Shown here: one piece after another, positions 59,301 through 64,000 of the stretch
Position numbering within the stretch: the stretch's first letter is position 1
How the letters are laid out: each line of letters opens with the position of its first letter
Source of the DNA: Strigamia acuminata
Taxonomy: Eukaryota > Arthropoda > Chilopoda > Geophilomorpha > Linotaeniidae
Assembly: GCA_949358305.1 (NCBI GenBank)
Contig: OX442318.1
Location: 9,410,501-9,474,500, forward strand
DNA length: 64,000 nucleotides
Reading direction: 5' to 3'
Notes under the pieces: generated by a model
Told to the model about the DNA's origin: nothing
Database searches by the model: none
The model's input: only the letters and a program-made list of their open reading frames with translations
Made by a program: the position numbers and the translations under genes

Positions 59301-60372
59301 AACTTGTATAAATGAAATATTCTTAAAACTTATTAAAACGACAGATGGAGTCGGATTCGGATCGAAAATGTTGTGGACTCGAGAAAACGTGTGACATTTG
59401 AAAAACACATAGAAATTTTATTCATTGTTCAGGGTATATAAAGGGAAGGGATTAGCATTCCATTCAATTCCAAGAAACTTTAAATCTGGGTCAAGAGTGA
59501 GTTTTTTCACTTGCGCCACGGTGGTAAAAACACAGAACTAATTTAGTACATTTTGGAAACTACCAGTTTCCACATAGTGATCCAAAAAAATAAACCCAAA
59601 ACCAACTTTCTATATCAGCTCCCATCAATATAAAAAAGAGAGTACAAATGAGAACCAGAAACCACAAACCTCTACTATATTCAACTAATTGTCAATATTT
59701 ATCATTTTTACTTGATTAAAGTCTTTGATCAAGTGCCACTTTTATCCTCTCTTGCAATTGGCAATAAGTAAAGCCATAAATTACCACATCTAAAGTTGGG
59801 GAAAGAAATTATATATATATATATATATATATAGAGAAAAAAAAATTGCATCTGGTCCCATAATGTCATAAGATCAAGAAGTAAGTGTGCGAGTGTGTGC
59901 AACATAATTTTCTACCGTCTTCACTACCTTTCAATTAACACTAATGGCTTTTTTCGGGATAAGGATTGGAATACTTCTTTTTTCCACCCGCTCTTAGCTT
60001 TTATTTTTTTTTGTTCTTCAGCTAGTTTTTTTCTTTTTTTTTTCTAGAGTTAGAGTTGTTGCAATTACATCGGTCGAAAACGAGGGGGAAAAAAGTGGAT
60101 CCTCCAAAGACTGCTGCAGTTAGATTTGTGATTATGTGTATGTAATCCCCAACAAGTTGGGAAAGAAAAGAACAATTTGTTCAAACGATTTTCATGATTT
60201 TTAAAATGGGAGTGGAAATTCAAACTTTAAGTGCGATCAATCGGGTGAACTAAAAACACCTTTTGTTACAGTACTTTCTTTACTTTTGGTCAGCGGATAT
60301 GACGTAAAAAATGTCTTCGCTTGCAAAAGGAAAGTGCCAAAATAGATCAACAACCATTTTATTGTTCCAGAT
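59301..60372. other. No gene seen; (AT)n microsatellite
   Basis: Holds an (AT)n run at about 59809-59832 and T-rich tracts at 60000-60050. The last eight bases (TTCCAGAT, 60365-60372) are the left target copy of the following hAT element. Confidence 0.45.
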
Positions 60373-60568
60373 CAGGGGTCGGCAATTAATTTTAAGTGGG
60401 ATCCGGATACTATTGAAAATTTTTCTCGAGGTCCAGAAAAAAAACACTTAAAAACCTTACTAAAAACCTAAGAAAACGGAAAAAACACTTAAAAACCAAA
60501 TAAACCCCCCAATAAACACACACAACCCAAGTTTCGACCTTCCGCGGTCCGCCTATTGCCGACCGCCG
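60373..60568. mobile_element. hAT MITE with exact 8-bp target duplication
   Basis: A 196-bp element. The left end CAGGGGTCGGCAAT and the inverted right end CGGCGGTCGGCAAT match at 12 of 14 bases. It is flanked by TTCCAGAT on both sides (60365-60372 and 60569-60576), a perfect 8-bp duplication diagnostic of hAT insertion. The interior is A-rich with repeated AAAAACACTTAAAAACC. No coding. Confidence 0.85.
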
Positions 60569-60576
60569 TTCCAGAT

Positions 60577-61787
60577 AATCAAAATGCATTATAAGTAATT
60601 CACATATGACGTCAAGTATATTTTACAATATATTGTTTGTCTTTCACAAGACAACTGCGTCCATTCAAAAATACATTTTCTTCCTCATGGAAAAAGAAGA
60701 AAATGAAAGATTTGACTTTTGTAAAGTTCAGGTTGTTTATTCTTGATTGCATGTAGTTTTCACTGCACAACACAAAAAAAAATGAAAAAGTGTTATCAGC
60801 TTCTAAATCTGCAAAGCATAGACATACAATATTTATAAATCAAATTCATATCAGTGTTTGAATACATTGAGTAATAAAAGATAGATAAGAATACGTTGAA
60901 TGGTCCTCTCATGACATCACAAATTTCCAATCTAATAACCAACTGATGATGTCTGCCAAGCGATAAGAATCGACACACAATTCAAACTAGACTCCATATT
61001 TAGCCCAAAATTAATTTATAATCACATGACCCAACCAACCAATTTTTTTTTTTTTTTTTTGCAAATTCAATTCTCAAGCCACTGATTTAATTAAATTTGC
61101 GAGCAACAGAATGCGAAACTTTCTCAAAGACTTTTGTATATTTAATGTAATTAAAAGCAGGAACCTTAAATGTAGATTCTATTGGTCAATTTACATGTAA
61201 AAACCTTTTAAATTTCTCCATTTTTTCATATGCACATTGTAGTTTTGCATTTTGCACATCGTTTGGCATCATTTGGTCACAGGTGCAGTTTGTGCTCGTT
61301 TGGTATTCATCCTAAGCCCAGCTTAATTTATTCTCCTTTTTAAAAACTTTTAATTTCTCTTTGAAATTTAAGCTAACAAGCAGATAATTAAATATTGCAT
61401 GTTGCACACCAATTGAATTACGACGAGTAAAATGCTGCTGCAACTTTGATGAATGTTGAAATTAATCACATCTGAAGTTCCAATATTTCACATTTCATAA
61501 GGTCCTGCATTCCAAACACTAAGCTTATGATAAACATGTCCTCTCTCTCATTCATCATTTCTAAAGTGGGACTTTCTAGGCTCTATTCTTTGTATACTGC
61601 TCGTCTTCAACGACTAAATAACCACAGAAAATGCTTAATCTATAGAATTTAATTAAATGTAATCAGACCTTAGTAATTGGTTGATGAAGTAAGCTTGTGA
61701 TATGGTAGAACTTCATTTAATCTGCATTGTTCTAGCCGTAGTCAAGTGATTGTGAATGTACTCGTAGTTGTTGGCGTTCTTATCTAA
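60577..61787. other. No gene seen
   Basis: AT-rich sequence. An AT near-palindrome (TATATTTTACAATATATTG) sits at about 60618-60636 and a T-run at 61041-61060. No supported gene. Confidence 0.35.
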
Positions 61788-61934
61788 TCTATATAAATAA
61801 AAATGTATAGTTCGTTTGTTACTAATCTCAAATCTCCGAAAGTTCTTCACCGATTGCTTTGAAATTTTGACACAACGTTGCTTTCAAATAGGCGCGTGTT
61901 TTTATATGGTTTGCATATGGATGTCACACCTGTG
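61788..61934 (+). mobile_element. Helitron 5' end
   Basis: Starts TCTATATAAATAAAAATG, followed by the AATCTCCGAAAGTTCTTCAC and CGATTGCTTTGAAATTTTG segments characteristic of arthropod Helitron 5' ends, preceded by A. The 3' hairpin and CTRR end were not located because other elements interrupt the sequence. No Rep/helicase frame is present. Confidence 0.65.
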
Positions 61935-62700
61935 ACAGGTAAAAACATATAACGAACTTTCGTTATAACAAACTAATTGTATAATTTCAACAAATAAATG
62001 ATGTTACTTATGGCTTGTCCAATGTAATAGTGAGTTTGCGGTTGCCAATTGTTCCTTATAAATTTATAATTATGATTTACAAGCTCATAATTATAATTAT
62101 AATTCCTTCTTGAAATAGGCACTTGCGGTACAATAAGCTTAAATATATTTTATAAATTATACTTATAAATACCATGTAATGGTAGAACAAATCCCTATGC
62201 AAAAAAAATGAAAATCTGTAGTTTTACTAATTTGACAGTTTTCAGACATGAAATTGTCTTTCAGTTTATTTATTTGCTTACCTGGAATGATTTTAGTTGT
62301 TTCTATCCTTCGATGGCAGAAGGAAATTGTGGTTGAAGCTGAATGTTGAAACAGATCAGGCAGCCATTTTGAATTTTTATTAGCACCATCAGCGCCATTT
62401 GCAGTAGTGGGAGAAGCTTCAAATAGTGTTAAGCGATCTGATTGGCTCCCTTATTTTACAAAATAGTGTAAAAGTTGAGGAGTTACGTTATGTTATAAGT
62501 CCATTTTTATAATTATGAGCTTGTAACTCATAATTATAAGGAACAATTGGCAACCGCAAACTCACTAATACATCTAAAATCAGTACCGGACTAACCGATA
62601 CTTTATTTGTCATTCATACAATTAATATTTTGAATATTACTTCGCAAAATTTACTATATTTCTCGTGTCCCTTGCAACTCGTTATAACGAAGCTCGACTG
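61935..62700. mobile_element. Pogo-like element interrupted by a nested insert
   Basis: The right end, inverted, is CAGTCGAGCTTCGTTATAAC, then GAGTTGCAAGGGACACGAGA, matching the start of 47776-48103, and it is followed by TA. The left end near 61935 (CAGGTAAAAACATATAACGA) is degenerate. The interior is split by the TIR element at 62030-62566. Confidence 0.6.
62030..62566. mobile_element. 537-bp TIR element nested in the pogo-like element
   Basis: Both ends begin GTGAGTTTGCGGTTGCCAAT, identical for 32 bp. Each arm then folds back on itself around TTACAAGCTCATAATTAT. It is flanked by TAATA on both sides (62025-62029 and 62567-62571), a 5-bp target duplication. No transposase; superfamily not assigned. 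It is younger than its host element. Confidence 0.8.
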
Positions 62701-62981
62701 TAGCTCAAAATGTACCGAAGCAAATTAAAACAAAGTTGTGGTTAGTAAAATAATGGAATATATTGTTCCGGTTCATGATATTTTTTTTATGTGGTTTTGT
62801 AATCATACGAATTTTTGTTTTAAATTTTTTAAGTAGCATTACTGTTCGTGAAATTTTCCATTTTGAGGCCTGGGCGGTCTGACTTGGGGGAATTCAGCAT
62901 AGTTGGCTGATGTGTTTATTTTTCTTTAAGCACAATTCTCAATATTTGTTTTGCTAAAGTGAATGTTATTTTTTAATATAG
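62701..62981 (+). other. 3' end of the intron before Dscam Ig1
   Basis: No repeat recognised in the last 280 bases. The splice acceptor is AG at 62980-62981, after the pyrimidine-rich TTATTTTTTAATAT. Confidence 0.7.
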
Positions 62982-63302
62982 TTGCTGCAAGCCAAGAACA
63001 CTTCAAGGGCCCAAGTTTCACCACAGAACCACCTTCCCAAGTGGATTTTTCAAACAGCACCGGTGCTAAAATTGAGTGCACGGCCACTGGAGTGCCCGCA
63101 CCAATAGTGACTTGGGTTCGAGCGGATGGTTCCACAGTGTCCGATGTGGCTAAGCTGCGTCAAGTTTTAAGAGGTGGTACCTTAAAGTTCTACCCGTTCT
63201 TCGCCGAGGACTATCGTCAAGATATCCATGCGGTAGTTTACAAGTGTGTCGCCACAAATCCCGTAGGAACTATCGTCAGCAGGGATGTCAAAGTTCGAGG
63301 AG
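62982..63302 (+). CDS. Dscam: Dscam exon encoding immunoglobulin domain 1 (partial gene)
   Basis: This 321-bp internal exon encodes the first Ig domain of Dscam, the homophilic cell-surface receptor used in neuronal self-avoidance and, in insects and crustaceans, in haemocyte immunity. The translation has the conserved landmarks in order: GPSF.TEPP, DFSNSTGAKIEC (first Ig Cys, codon 63077), the core W (63113), FFAEDYRQDIHA, VYKC (second Cys, 63245) and SRDVKVRG. These match the conserved Ig1 of arthropod Dscam (DFSNSTGA.IEC, AEDYRQ, SRDV.VR). The acceptor AG is at 62980-62981 and the donor GT at 63303-63304 (GTAGGAAA). Both borders are phase 1, as usual for Ig exons. Next downstream should be the exon 4 alternatives, outside the window. 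The signal-peptide exon was not found upstream. Arthropods may carry several Dscam paralogues, so I cannot say which copy this is. Confidence 0.9.
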
Positions 63303-63589
63303 GTAGGAAATACACCTAATCCTTTCATATTGCTTTACATTTAACTTTAAACATCATTTAACTGCATTGAAATCAATAAAACTAAAGAGCGTTAACTAAC
63401 ATGTGTTATCACACACAAGGGATGGAATTTCCCTCTAATTCCCTCTAAGAAAGGTTTCACACCCCGATTATTGCCAAACGTAACCCAATTCTTATTTTTA
63501 TTATGAACTCTTAGCTTTCGATTGGCGGCCTCGATGGTGTTTCTGACCAATGGGTACAGTTTTTGCTTCTGGCGATACAACAATCACCA
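63303..63589 (+). other. Start of the intron after Dscam Ig1
   Basis: Donor GTAGGAAA at 63303. The rest has no recognised feature; a 63-codon minus frame (63392-63583) has no known domain. Confidence 0.6.
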
Positions 63590-64000
63590 CACCATTTTAG
63601 CGAACATGTCATTTTAGCGACACAAAAATCACTAAAATGACATGTTCGCTAAAGTGATGGTCGCTAAAACGGCACTAATACTAACACTAATATTAACCTA
63701 ACCGTGTAGTTTAGGTTTAATTCCTAAGAAGGGCTAACAAGGGGGGGGGGGGGGGGGCGCAGTCCCCCTTGACCCCCCGCGAACCTAACTTTGCTGGTTT
63801 TTTTATGCAAACCACTTTTTTGAGCCGGCTTGTCGCGGTAAATCGTGTCGCGTCGCTAAAACGTAGCGATTGCTAAAATGTTGCGTCGCTAAAACGTGTC
63901 GATCACTACTGGAAAATTACCTTATTGTCGCTAAAACGTGATTTTTTTGTAAAAATCGCTAAAATGAGCGTTGCTAAAATGACTATAACCAGTTCTAGTA
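63590..64000. repeat. GCTAAAA-motif repetitive element with G17 run
   Basis: TCGCTAAAACG or its inverse recurs about a dozen times. At 63592-63655 CATTTTAGCGAACATGTCAT faces its inverse (ATGACATGTTCGCTAAA), giving a strong hairpin. G17 (63741-63757) is followed by CCCCC and CCCCCC tracts that could pair with it. It looks like a transposable element running past the window end; no other copy lies in the window. Confidence 0.6.

Overview
The window looks like arthropod nuclear DNA. It is AT-rich, dense in A/T microsatellites and short non-autonomous transposons, and has almost no long open frames. The only host coding sequence I can support is one exon near the right end (62982-63302, + strand). 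It encodes the first immunoglobulin domain of Dscam, the cell-surface receptor that is hypervariable through alternative splicing in insects and crustaceans. I cannot fix the species.

Layout. Positions 1-62981 lie upstream of the Dscam Ig1 exon and are probably a very large 5' intron or upstream flank; no signal-peptide exon or promoter was recognised. This stretch is full of mobile-element debris. From left to right it holds: an inverted pair of long-TIR MITEs behind a 30-bp palindrome (286-2229); several minisatellites, including an exact 22-bp array of CRE-like sites (5884-6103); a tRNA-like Pol III promoter fragment (11276-11345); a hAT element carrying a 20-bp satellite (19343-19998); two 97%-similar copies of a 620-bp TIR element (21704-22322 and 35605-36224); a broken gypsy reverse transcriptase with a 79-bp MITE at its edge (23933-24437); scattered LTR-like fragments; a family of short elements ending in ACTATACTC and carrying CCATTGG; pogo/Tigger-like MITEs (37873, 47776, 61935); and a threonine/proline-rich 24-bp repeat with a mucin-like open frame (45769-46737).

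The main mobile element is a complete Ty3/gypsy retrotransposon (52946-57941). It has two 187-bp LTRs that read identical, a primer-binding site matching tRNA-Ser, one uninterrupted 1431-residue gag-pol frame, a polypurine tract and a 5-bp AAATA flank duplication. This indicates a recent, possibly still competent, insertion into an (AAAT)n tract.

Next to the Dscam exon, on its upstream side, are a Helitron 5' end, a pogo-like element and a 537-bp TIR element nested inside it. Downstream the intron runs into a repetitive patch built from GCTAAAA motifs with a G17 run, which continues past the window end. No CRISPR, rRNA, canonical tRNA or operon structure was seen. I did not find a new gene system. 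The most notable items are the CRE array, the young retrotransposon with an FIDD reverse-transcriptase motif, the mucin-like repeat and the nested transposons beside the Dscam exon.
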